A stretch of 64,000 nucleotides of DNA, taken from NCBI RefSeq assembly GCF_000941075.1, contig NZ_CP007229.1, positions 496,001 through 560,000 of the forward strand, written 5' to 3'. How positions within the stretch are numbered: position 1 is the first letter of the stretch; each line of letters starts with the position of its first letter. This document shows, in pieces, positions 20,601-32,600 of this stretch. Origin of the DNA: Mesomycoplasma dispar. GTDB taxonomy: Bacteria; Bacillota_I; Bacilli_A; Mycoplasmatales; Metamycoplasmataceae. A program made the position numbers and the translations under genes. The notes beneath the pieces are model-generated. The model did not search any database. It had not been told where the DNA came from and worked only from the letters and a program-made list of their open reading frames with translations.

Positions 20601-23600
20601 GTTGATGGGTTTGTATTTCCGCTTTTTGTCAGAATTTGCATTTTATTTGTTTTTTTTACACTACTTCAAGAAGCAGGAATATGCTTATTACCAAATTTTT
20701 CATCTAATTCTGCGTTTAAAGTTAAATTTTGATCATTCAAAATACCATTATTATTGTAGAGTTCAACTATGACTTTTGCACTTGGTTTAGTTTTGTCATC
20801 ACCTTCTTGTCATTTAATTGCCCTAATTGCGTTTTTTGTAATTATATAAATACCATCAGGGTTTGCGGGTGGGGAAGCAATTAATTTTGGGGGTAGTTTA
20901 ACAGGGTATTGATCTTTTTTTGTTTCATTTAATGTGAATATGTAGTTTCTAATCTTATATTTATCACCAGGAATTAATCCATCAGCTTCGATTACAACTT
21001 TTACTTCAGAAGAACTATTAGATTGTGTTACATTTGTTATTGGAACAGTTTTTGTATAAAATAACTTTTGTTCAACTGATTCTAGTTCTAATTGAATATT
21101 ATACTTATCACTTAAAAATCCAATATCTTCTTGGTTAAATTTGACTTCGAAATAACCTTTATGGAGTTCAGGATCTCTTTTTGTTTCCTTTCTTCCTTTA
21201 ATTTCGATTTCTACTGAATCGGTTGTTGAGGTTTTAACTTCAGAAATGGTAGCGCTTTTAATTGAAGTATTTACGATTGTTTGCCATTTCTCATTTGCAT
21301 CAGTCGAAGTTTCTTTACCAACAGGTTGGAAATTTGATTTATCAAAATAAAGACTTAAAGGCGTGTTTCGCCCGTTTAGACTAGTTACAATTACTTCATC
21401 AATTAAATATCATTGGCCTTTTTCTAGCCCGGTTAGATCAACTTCGAGTCGAGTTATTGAAGAATCAGTATCAGGAGAAGTTGGACCAAGAACCTGTTGG
21501 TTTGCAACATTTTTGACTGTGACTTGGAGTTGGGAGCTATCCTGTCCAGGTTGATTCATCTTATTTGTCGGATTCTGTCATCCATAACTATCAGTTTTAT
21601 TATCCAACTTTTTATACTTAATTGTCATTTTCGAACCAGTAAAGTCTAATTTTTGTGAATTTTCAACATCAAAAATTAGTTTAATTGATTTTTCGTCAGG
21701 TACATAAGCAAGTTTTGTAATTAAAGGTGCAGTATTAAAATTAAAGGAAGGTTGAGTGGTTGCTAGCGCATTAACATTGACAACTACTGGAGCGTTTGGA
21801 TCAGGAACTATAATCTTCACTTTTCGCAACTCATCTTCAAGACCAATTACAGTGTGTGTTGCCCCGGGGTCTAAATTTTCCAAATCAAACTCATAAAAAT
21901 AGTTAGCATTTTTAGGTTGTTCGTTATTTCATTCGGAAGGGGTTTGCGAATTCATTGTAGTCAATAATTTTCCTAAAACGAAAGCGCTACCTTCTTTAGT
22001 AATTCCTAGTTTTGATGATTTATATTTTAGTTTTAATTTAATGCCATTTTCTTGAAGTGGTTTATCTTCGCTTGCGAAAAATACCCTAACTTTTGCTTTT
22101 GACCAAGGTTTTGCCGATTCTACATTTTCGCTGTCTAATTTATAAGTAATCCCAAGTGCCGTTGCTGTTTTAAAAGTGGTTCTAAATTTTTTGATATCAG
22201 AAATTTTTTGATTGCTATTTTTTTCAGATTGAATAATTTTTTCATCATCAAATTCAAGATTTTGCTTTTTATTAAATTGTGCGCCAGCACTTCTATTTTC
22301 TTTAAATCTTAAATCCTGGATTGTATATTCGCTATTTTTGTTTAAATTAGTTAAATTAAACACTGCTTTTGAGGTTTTTCCAATTTCATCAGCAATAATT
22401 TTAGTAGTAGTAGTAGTTCCGCCATTCTGGGCAGGATCAACAATATTAAACGTTAATTCAACTTCTTTTCCTATGAATGAAGCGCTTGTATCATCTAAAA
22501 TAAATTCAATTGTTGCTGTTTTTTCATCAATTTTTTGTTTGTTAATCTTTATAATTTTGGTATTAGTATAAAAACTACGTTTAGCAATTGTAATCGATTC
22601 ATCAATTTCAACGGGAGGTAAAATTATATCTCCAATTGCTTTTATATTCTTTTTTTTATCTCCGGAAAATTCAATATTGTTAATAACATATTTACCTGGT
22701 TCGTTAATGTTCTTAATCGTTACTTCAACTGTAGGATCTGATCCACTTAAATTAGAACTTGATATAAAATTTTCCTTATTTATTTGAACTACATTCCCGA
22801 TTCCGCTTGGCGATGTGTAACTAATTTTAAAATCACTATAAACTTCCAAAAAACTTTTATACATTTGATTAAAGGTTAATTTAATCTTTGCGCTATTTTG
22901 TTCAAAATCAGGGATAATCTCAACATTTTTAACCTCAACTTGTGCTGGCGTTGTCACAAATACGCGTTTTTTTTCCGCTTCATTAGAAAATTTAAAAATA
23001 CCGGAATCCTCAGTGTTTTGAATGTTTGTATTAGATCTTAATTGATTGGCTGGGTCGCTTGGGTCGTATGCTATTCTAGTGATAAAATACTGAGCAAATG
23101 GATCGAGTCCTGTAATTGTAAGTTTAAATGTTGATTTGTTTTCAAGATCTTCATGGGACGACTGTTTTTCTTGATTTTCAGGATTGCTGCCAAGTTTTTG
23201 TAATTCTGCTTCTACTTCTTGTATAGTTTCTTTGGCATCTTTTCCATCAACAACCTTTTTGTACTCAATTTTTGCTTTCAAAGTTGTCTTATTTTTAAAT
23301 ACTTCACCAGTGTCTTTTAGAGTTAAAAGAAAATCATAACTATTAGGAGAAGAATCATTTCTAAACTGCAAAATTGAATTAATTATTGGTAAGGTTGCGA
23401 ATTTTTTAGTATCCTCTTGAACTTGGGTTTCATCAAAGTAAAAATTAATTCGGTTTTGCGCATTAGTTATTACATCTGTTGAACGGCGGCGACGGGAACG
23501 TGCCTGTGCTGCATCGCTCTCGATTCGCACAATTCGATAACCGTTTCCACCACTAAGATCAGTTAAATCAGCTTTGAATTTGACAACATCATTTTGAGCA

Positions 23601-26600
23601 CTTTCAAATTTTAATTCAGCCTTTTTCTCTTCAGGATTACCAACTTGATAATAAACAAGTTTTAACTTATCTTTATAATCAGGATGCTCTAAATATTTAT
23701 CTTTTTCATCGAAAGTTAGCGTAATTGTTGCATTGTCGTTTTGTTTGTCTTGTTTTTCAATTTTGATAACCTTCGCAGATTCAGGTTGGATGATAAAATT
23801 TTCACCAAATTTTTTGCGCCCATTTCCAGCAACATTTCCTTCGATGTTGGAATCGGTTTGGCCATCAAGTTTTTTAACGGCGAAGTCAGAAAAATTTTGT
23901 GCTGAATTTCCTAAAGTATTTTGATTTTTTATTGTTGGATCTGATTTGTTACCACCTATGGCGTTTTTATCAGCCCATTCAACACTTTTTAATTTATAAG
24001 TAGCATTTTTTTCAAGATCACTTTTAATTTCGACACTTATTTTTGATTTTTCAACTTTTGCTTGAACTTCTATTTCTAAAGGTTTAAAATCGTTTTTTGC
24101 TTGTTTACCATCAGGATCAAAAACTCTTTCAAGTTTAACTTTTACACCCCTACCTTCAAATCCACCTTTTTCGATATCTCTTCCCGCTAAAGGATCAGCA
24201 ATATCGAAATTAGCAACGTAAGTTGTTTCATCTTTTTTCTCAATTGAATAGGCAATAATTTCTGGTTTGGTTGCAAAATAAAGTTTCGAAAGCACTTCAG
24301 GAGTTTGGGTTTGTTGTACTTGAGGTTGCGGTGCCGGAGTTAAACTAGCAAGATCTTTATCAAATTTAAAGGTTTTAAGTTTTTTAGGTCCGCCTTCTTC
24401 AGTCACATCCTCAACTTTAGTTAATAAATAAAGACTTCCTGCTTTTAAAGGACTGTTTTGACCAGCGCCGATTCCAGTTGCAGCCGCTTGACCACCTAAA
24501 TTAAGAGTTAATTCTGGTTGTTTAACTTGGGGTAATTGAGATTGTTGATTTTCAAATTCTTTTTCAGTTGTAACTTCTTCACCAGTTTGACTATTTTTAA
24601 AGTAGAATTTTAATTTTCTTCTTTTACCATTAGATTCTTTTGTTAAAAAAGTTTCTGTTGAATCAAATTTTACAGTAACATCGGCGGAATAATTATCGGA
24701 TTTATAAGAAATATCGGTAATCGTTGCTGATTCGGCATCGAGTTCGAATTCTTTTTTGATTTTTTCTTGAGATGACTGGGAATCATGAGTTTTTGAAAAT
24801 CCTTCTACATCTTGACCTTGAGTTGAACTTGCAGAATTTTCGGCTGGATTATCAGAATATTTCATCTCCTTAATCTCGTAATTTCCTGCTTTTTGTAGTC
24901 CGCTAATTTCAAAAACCGCAAGTCCGTTAGCGATTTGGGCAGTATAAATTGAATTTTGAGATTGTGGTGGAACTCCATTTTTTGACTCCAACTTAATCTG
25001 CAAAAATTTTCCGTTTCAGTTTGCGGCTTTATCGTTTAATCTAACAGTAATTCTAGCCGAAGTTTCAGAAGTAGACTCAGGTTTAATTTCAGCAAGATTT
25101 GGGGTTGGTGAGAAAAATTGCTTCTCAAATCCAGCTTGTGTGGTAGGTGATTTGTCAAATTCGAACTTAAATTCTGATTTTTTAAGTTGTTTTTCGTTTC
25201 TAACGCCAGTAGTTTCATCTTTTAACTGGAGTGATTCAATTTCATAACGATCACCCGGGTTGAGTCCGGTTAGAGCGAAAGAAATTGTTTTGTCTCTTTC
25301 ATTTACAGTTGCATCTTTAGTTGATTGGGTTTTATTTTGACTTAAATTTTTGTAAGTTAAGGTGATTTGCTTACTTCCCAAATAGTCATCAATTTTATCT
25401 AAAGTTAATTTGATTGTAAGGCCTGTAGTGTTTTTGCTTTCGTGATCAATTTTAATAACTTTTGCACTTTGAGCACTAGTTACAAAGGTTTTTTTAGGTT
25501 CTAATTCTGATTCTTGAGTTTCAAGAAGATCAATTTCTTCTTCATTTGTTAAAGCAGTTTGAACATTAACAAAAACCGCTTTAAATTGCTGAATATTTGG
25601 ATCAACTAAAGAACGTTTTCTTCGTGAAAGTACAAGATTTGCTGCCTGAGTTTGCGCTTGTGCTTGTGGGATTTGAGGTTGAATTTCGGGATCTTTTTCA
25701 AATTTTACTGATTTTATTTTATATTTTGCAACTTTTTCTAAATTTAAGAAAGTAAAATCATAAATTCCGTTAAGCGAAGTTGCTTCTTGTTTAAAAGTTG
25801 AACTTTGTCCAACTTGTTGTGCTCCCCCGCCAGTTCCATCAACTTTCTCAAGTTCAACAGTCACTTTTTTCCCAGCAGTATATCTTCCGCCATCTTTTAG
25901 CTCAAGATGAACTTTTGCTTGGGTTTCGACAGAAGTATCAACTTCTAATTTTTTAATAACTGCAGAAGTTGCGATTACTTGATCTTTGTAAAAATCAAGA
26001 TCATCAAGATTGATTTTTACTTCAGGTTTTTCTGAATTTTCTTCTTTAACCTGTTCAAAACCAAGAATTACGTATTGCTGACCGTTTTCGAGACCTGTAA
26101 GGTTGAAACTTGTTTTTTGGGTTTCGACATTTTTTGTGGCTTGAACTTCTTGGACTTGTTCTTCACCACCGTATTTTTTAAAGCGAACTTTTAATTTTTG
26201 ACTGTTAAGAAAATCGTCAAGTTTTTCCGCACTTTGTACAACTTCGGTAGTTTTTGGAAACTCTTTTCCGAATTCAATTTCAAAATTTGCTGTATTTTTA
26301 GTTCTATTTTTTAAAGTCAAACTTGTAACATTTGCTGTTTTTGGAACGGTTTGAAACTGTGATTTTTCAGTAGAATCAAGCAAGTTTTCTTTGAAAGGAA
26401 TAATTTCTGCTTGATTCTGTTGGGCTTGAAACTGACTAACTTCACGCCGAACGCGACTTGAAGTCTGAACTGCAGCACCTGCAGGGGCAGCCGCATTTCC
26501 ATCCACAATTTCAAGTGAATTTTTATCAATTTCGTATAAACCTTGTTTATAAAGGTCGGTAATATCGAAACGAATTCTCGCGCCAACAACGGGAGCGGTG

Positions 26601-29266
26601 ATTTCACCTGATTGTTTCTGAGCAGTTTTTACTTGACCTTCATCCCCATTTTTCTTTTTAAGTGTATATTTTAATTTCGCAGTTTTACCTAAAAATTCAC
26701 CTTTGGCATCCGCGAGTGTAAAAGTTGCAATTACTCTTTGCTCGTAAGAATTATCATAACCGACTTCAATTACGGCGCTTTTTGTGAAAAATGATGACTG
26801 ACTTGGTTGAAATTGATGGCTTGCATCCCCAAATAAAATATTTCTTTCAGTGGTAATTGTTTGCTGATTTGGCAATAAAGGTTGAATTTCACGAACTAAA
26901 ACAACGGAATTAATGTTATATTTTGAACCAATTTCGAGACCGTTTAGGTCAAAAGTGAGACTTTGGTTGTTTTGTGGTTGTTGCGTTCCTAAACTCGCCT
27001 CAGCACTTAAAAGTTTTGAAGACCCCGCAAGTGAATAATAAACTTTTACCTTATTATTTCCGATCGCTTTGATGGTTTCAGGGGTAAATTCGACTTTTAA
27101 TTTTGCAGAGGTTTGTTCTTCTTTTTCATTTTGAATTTTAGTTACCACCAAAGGCGCATGAACTCCAAAAATTCGCTGTGTAGGTGTAATTGTTTTTGAA
27201 ACTTTGAGAATATCAGCATCGCCTTTTGATGATTTATAACCTTCAATTTCGATTGAATCAATACGATAATCTAGACCTTTTTCCAGATTTTCAACTAACA
27301 AATTGGAAATAATGGAATTATTCTCAATTTGAGCTGGAATCTCTTTCTGTTTTCCGCCTGGTTTTAACTCAGTATACTTAATTTTCGCTGATTTTAATGG
27401 CTCAAGAATATTTTTAATTGCAATATTTAGTGCAACTGAGTTTTCACTTCGAGGGATATAACTAATCGAAGAAACCGCTGGTTTTGTCGTCCAGTTTAGC
27501 TTTTCAGCACCGATATTAGCGCCAAAATTTAGGTATAATTTATTAACAAATTGCTGATTTGCATCGGCGATCCCGATTGAGTCAATTAAATAATTTGTCC
27601 CTGGTTCTAAATTGATGAGATCTCAGGTGAGTACTAATTTATCACCGTTAATTTTAAAAGCTTGAGCCTCGGATTTGATTAAACTATTCGATCCAGCAAC
27701 TCTAAAGTACAAAGTGGCAATTTTATCTTTGATAAAATCATCAACTGAGTCTAAAACCACGCTAATTCGCGTAGAATCTTCGCTAATTTTATCAGTTGTA
27801 ATCGATTCAACTTGCGCGCTCGTTGCGTGGGTAAAGAATTTTTTCTCTTTTTGGTCAAAATTTTGTGAAAAGAAAATTGTGCTAGTTTGCTGTTGGCCAC
27901 TTTCGTCAAAATTAGTTGCCTTGTTAACAATTTCGAGCGAAGAAATTGTAAAATGTTTCTCTTTTTCTAAGTTTTTCGCAAACGAAAACAGTTTATTTCC
28001 GACAACTTGGCCGATTGCTGAGAGCATTTTTGTTGGTCTGTCATCGGCAAAAAAGTTGATTTTAACGTCTTTTCCGTTTAAAAGTAACGACTGATCGTTG
28101 AATTTAACATCAAAACTGGAAGTGTTATTGCCATCAACGAAAGTTTTAATTCGGGCAATTTCGGGCGCTGAAATAAACGAAAGTTTATTTTCGACTTTAA
28201 TTGCCAGTGTTCCTGAATTATTCCAGATTCGCGAAATTCAAAACTTCGCCCCTCCAGGAATTTGCTTTAAATCAAGATTGGCATAAATTTTGTTATTAGC
28301 ATCAAAAATGAGACTGACATCGTTGGCAACCCCGAATTGGTGAGCGCCAGATTCGTCTTTTCAGTAATATTCAAGGTTAATTTTCTCGTTTTTTTCCAGT
28401 TTTACTTTTTGATTATTAAGTGCAAGCGAAATTTCGACTAATGCCGAATTGAGACCGTAAGATTTTTGATTTAAATTAACAATTTTTCCCCCAAGCGGAC
28501 TAGCGGCAAAAAAACGGCTAGCAAGTGGGGAAATTTCGAGATCAAAAGTTTGGTCTGGATCGTCAAAATGATACTTGATTGCAACAACTTCGTATTTTAC
28601 TGTCTTTTTAAGACTTCGCAGCACAAAACTTGCCTGTTTTTCTTCAGTTTGGCTGCTAAATTGCCCCTTTGCAGTCAGAATTTTATCAGTACCAACTTCT
28701 TTATAATAGAGAATTAAATTCGCAGATTGTAATAAATTCTGTGAATCAAATAAGTTAAGATTCAAAATTGTATCATTTTCGATATCATAATGACTAAATT
28801 TTTCGACCTGGTTTTTTGTCGAAAAAAATTGTGAACTGTTTGTAAAACTGAAATAATATCTTGGATTATTAGCAGCAACTAACTGAACTTCATAAATCGA
28901 ACCGCCGACTAAATTATCAGCAAAAGTGGAAAAACTGTTGGTTTTTTCATCATATTCGACTTTAGTTTTAACTTGATAACGCGAATTTTTGCTAATATAG
29001 ACAAGTTCGAGGTCAGCTTTTTTGGTCCAGGCAGTATCGGCTTGATTTTTTCCTTGGAGTTTGAAACTAAATTCTCCCGAGTTTGCCGTAATGTTATTAG
29101 CGACAAAATCGGTGACATAAATCGTTTTAGGAGAAATTATTTTTGCTAAATAAGGCGATAAAGAAACAACGGCACCGGTGATAAAACCACCTGCTGCTAA
29201 TAATTTCTTTGTTAAATGGTTATTAAGAGTTTTATTATTTTTATCAGTTTTGCTTCCGTTTTGCAT
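17693..29266 (-). CDS. Giant tandem-repeat surface protein A (3857 aa)
   Basis: One uninterrupted frame of 3858 codons once TGA is read as Trp; it ends at TAG 17695-17693. The start ATG 29266 is preceded by GGGAG. A basic leader (MQNGSKTDKNNK) and one helix (KLLAAGGFITGAVVSLSPYL, residues about 20-42) anchor it, with the rest outside. The body is about two dozen copies of a divergent 130-160-residue unit. Each unit runs: strand with a VxxIxxxxxxTAxIxLTF core, a K-x-x-x-LxYK pair, then a closing LxGLxxGxxYxIxSI. This looks like a beta-sandwich repeat of FN3 or DUF1410 type; I cannot confirm a Pfam match. Linkers carry basic clusters LSRRKRS (about residue 1213), SSRVRRE (about 937) and SRRRRS (about 1922). 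The C-terminal 130 residues differ from the repeats and are rich in Trp, Tyr and Asn. Likely a long surface fibre. Paralogue of the divergent gene at 29636. Confidence 0.85.
19643..19660 (-). repeat. (TCT)6 trinucleotide run encoding Ser
   Basis: Six TCT codons on the coding (minus) strand encode six Ser residues in giant protein A. In-frame, so copy change would alter length, not reading frame. Confidence 0.85.
22402..22417 (-). repeat. (ACT)5 trinucleotide run encoding Thr
   Basis: Five ACT codons encode five Thr residues in giant protein A. In-frame microsatellite. Confidence 0.85.
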
Positions 29267-29358
29267 AATTAAACTCCCTCAATTATTGATACATTTACGG
29301 GTTTCAATTTTTATTTCTTTAATTTTCTTATATTAAAAATTTTTAAGAGTTTTTCTAA

Positions 29359-29364
29359 ATTATA
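29359..29364 (-). promoter_or_regulatory. Promoter -10 for giant gene A
   Basis: ATTATA on the plus strand reads TATAAT leftwards, about 93 bp before the start of giant gene A, in the shared 369-bp intergenic region. Confidence 0.45.
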
Positions 29365-29509
29365 CCGTTAATTTTATATCTTTTTTGAAAAATCAAAATA
29401 TTAATGGCTAAAAATATTGACTTATTTTTGTTAGTTTTTTATATAAATTTTCTTATGATTATTATGAAATTTTGCTGAATTTTACTCATAAATATCGCGT
29501 TAATTTTAG

Positions 29510-29515
29510 TATAAT
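29510..29515 (+). promoter_or_regulatory. Promoter -10 for giant gene B
   Basis: TTTAGTATAAT contains a TATAAT hexamer about 120 bp upstream of giant gene B. The two promoters point apart with about 145 bp between them. Confidence 0.45.
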
Positions 29516-29635
29516 TTAAGTTATCAATTGTGAATAAATTAGGTTTTGAGTGCAAAATCTAGTTTGTTTGTTAACATTTACACTCCAAATTTTCTAAAAT
29601 TAACGATAATTATTTTAAACTAAAATGGAGAAAAA

Positions 29636-32600
29636 ATGACAAATAATACCAAAAAAAAAAAAAAAGAAGCAAAAAGTGGGAAAATTCTAAAAAACGTGCA
29701 TTAACATTATCGCTTTTAGCATTCGGTGGACTTTCAATTGGTTCATTCGGTCTTCTACCTTTTCTGATAAAGTCCTGAAATACAATTCAATATAATATCG
29801 TCGATTTCAAACACATTAATCGTGATAATTCTGACTACGAAATTGAATTTGCACTAAGCGATCTTGATGCCTATAAGTTAAATTACCAAGATCTAAATGT
29901 CGATCTGACAAACGACCAGGAAGGAAAAAACGTTGTTGTTTCGCACGTTGCAAACTACGATGAATTTTCGCGTTCTTGAAAAATAAATTCAAATTATACC
30001 GGCCTTAGTTTCGGGAAACGTTATTATTTAAAAGTTTACCTTGATGACAAAAAGCAAAAAGGTTTTGCGGCAAAAAAAGTAATTGGTTTTGGACAAAATG
30101 TTGCCAATTTTGTTGATACTCCGCCTGCGGTTAGCACGATTAATTTTCAATCAAAAACACCTTCTACAGCATCAGTTTCGGTTAAATTTGCCGATGAAGC
30201 CGCGAATTTAGAAGGAAAAAAAGTCGCCCTTGAGTATTATTTTGTCCTTAAAAATCAAGAAGATAATCTCGAAAATAAAATCAATAATGCCCAAGAAATC
30301 CATACTTCTTATGTTGATTCTGCCACTGTTAAAAACGGTGCCGCCGAATTTAGTCTAAATAATTTACACCCTGGACTTGATTATAAAATCAGCGCAATTC
30401 GTTATGTTGATAGCGAGAATCGTAGCGCAATTCCGTTGCAGCCGATGCAGAAAATTCCGCTAGATCCAAAGATTGACTTTGAAAAAGATAAGTCAAAAAA
30501 GGGTCTTTTTGAGACAAAAACGGCAAAATTCCGTTTAATTGCAACAACTTTAGTTGACCAAAATTTATCATATTCGCAAAAAAGACTTACTGTTAATTTT
30601 GAAAATTTCGATAATACTGTAATTATTCAGAACAAACCAATCACATTGAATTATAAAAATGTTGAAACTGGGCAAAAATTTTCAAGTAAATCGTTTTTTA
30701 GTGCTAATTTAGCCAGTTTTGACCTTGATAAATTAGATCCAGGTTCTACTTACCAAATCGAAAGTTTCAACCTTGAGTCATCAACAATCGAATTTAGTAA
30801 CACTTTTTCGAAAAATTTCTACACTCCAGCAGCAATTATTGACTCAAAAATTGCAATTGGGGCAACTTTTGCCGATGTCGAACTTAGTGTGGCTTCTGCT
30901 GATGACCTAACTGATAAAAAGGCACTTTTATATCTTGATGACAGCTCGATTGTTGCTACATCAGCAACTTTTTCAAAAACTGATAAAAATAATGTTTATA
31001 AAATTAAATTGCAGCCAAAAGGGCTTGTAAATGCAACAAAATATGCCCTTGATAAGTTAATTTTTGCCTCACAAATTCCCAATTCCGTTTTTGCAACCAA
31101 TCACGACGGCTTTGATTATCGCAATGTTAGTTGGGAAAATGATTTGGAAATTAGTTCGCCGAAGCGGAATTTTGTCACCAAAATTTCCGATTTGAAAACT
31201 TTTATTAAGTTAGAACCAAAAATTTATCCAACAAAAGTTGAATATACTTTCGGGTTTTTACTAGAATCTTCATACCTAAACGATAAAAACCTTTATTTAT
31301 ATTATTATAAAAAAGATGAACCAGGAAAACTTTATAAATCCAAGGTTGCGCGTGCGCAAGGTTCAGAGATAAAATTTGAACTAAGCGATTTTGAAGTCTC
31401 TTCGGTTTATAAACTTGATAAAATTGAAATTGAAAACCAACCTGAATTAGCAGTTAAAATCGAATTTGATGAAAGCAAAGAATCAGCACAAAAACTAAAA
31501 TACGATGAATTTTTCATCAAATACCGTGTTAATAAAATTGATTTTGACAAAATTGCCGAAACAACAGCGACCGCGACCGTTGAAATTGAAGGTGATTTTA
31601 AAAATATTGTCAAAACTGGAATCAAAAATAACTTTAGTGCCAAATTAGTTTTCGGTCAACCCGGTTTTGCAAATCTTTCTAAAACGATCAGCGTAAGTTT
31701 GAATAATGCAGCCGCTGCAGGTAGTGGGAATAATACTCAAAAAGACTATGAAATTAAGGATAATAAATTAATTCTTCATTTTAAATTAGACAATCTAGAT
31801 CCAAAAACTGAATACCAAGTAGCCGATCTTGAAATTCCTGAACAAGCTGAATTTTTTAGTTCAAGCGGGATTTTAGATTTGAATGCTAAATTTACAACAG
31901 CATATAAAAAAATCAAAATTTTTGGTTCAAATTTTGATTCAATTAGCGAAAATTCAGCGATAGCAACAATTTATTTTGACCCAAGTTTTAATAATTTTCT
32001 AAACGGCTATAAATTTAAGGTTAATTTTACAGACGAAGATGGAAAAATTGTTCAATCAAACCCGATAAGTCAAGAAAATCAAAGTCAAACTAACTCAGAA
32101 AATGGCGAATTCCAACTAGTTGAAAATAATGCAATCAAAGTCAAACTGTCAAATCTCAGTCCTGGGAAAAAATATGTGTTTAAAAATCTTGAACCTGCCG
32201 CTGGCCAAGACGAAGGTCTAACTAATCTAACTTATGAATATTTAGACCAAAAAGGTGAAAATAAAACTGAAAATCAGCTATTTTTTTATACAACAACTGA
32301 TATTGCTTCGATTCAAACAGTTCCAAAACAAGATTCGGCAACAATAACAGTTAATTTTAGTACAAAAGATCCTAATTTTAACAAAAGACCAAATGGTAAT
32401 AAAAAAACCGCAGTAATTTTTGTTAAAAATAATGCTACCGGCGCAACTGCTAGCGCCACAAAAGAGATTGAAGATCCAAATGATGGGCAAAATAAGGTTG
32501 AATTCGATCTTCAAGGTCTTTCAAAATTAAGTCATCACACAATTACAGAAATTTTAGTTGATTCACAGAAGATTCAGTTTGCTAAAGATTTAGAGAAAAA

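Noticed and set aside
29625-29635. Upstream ATG at 29625 as start of giant gene B
   Set aside because: Its frame also stops soon after the A tract, and its GGAG serves as the ribosome site of ATG 29636.
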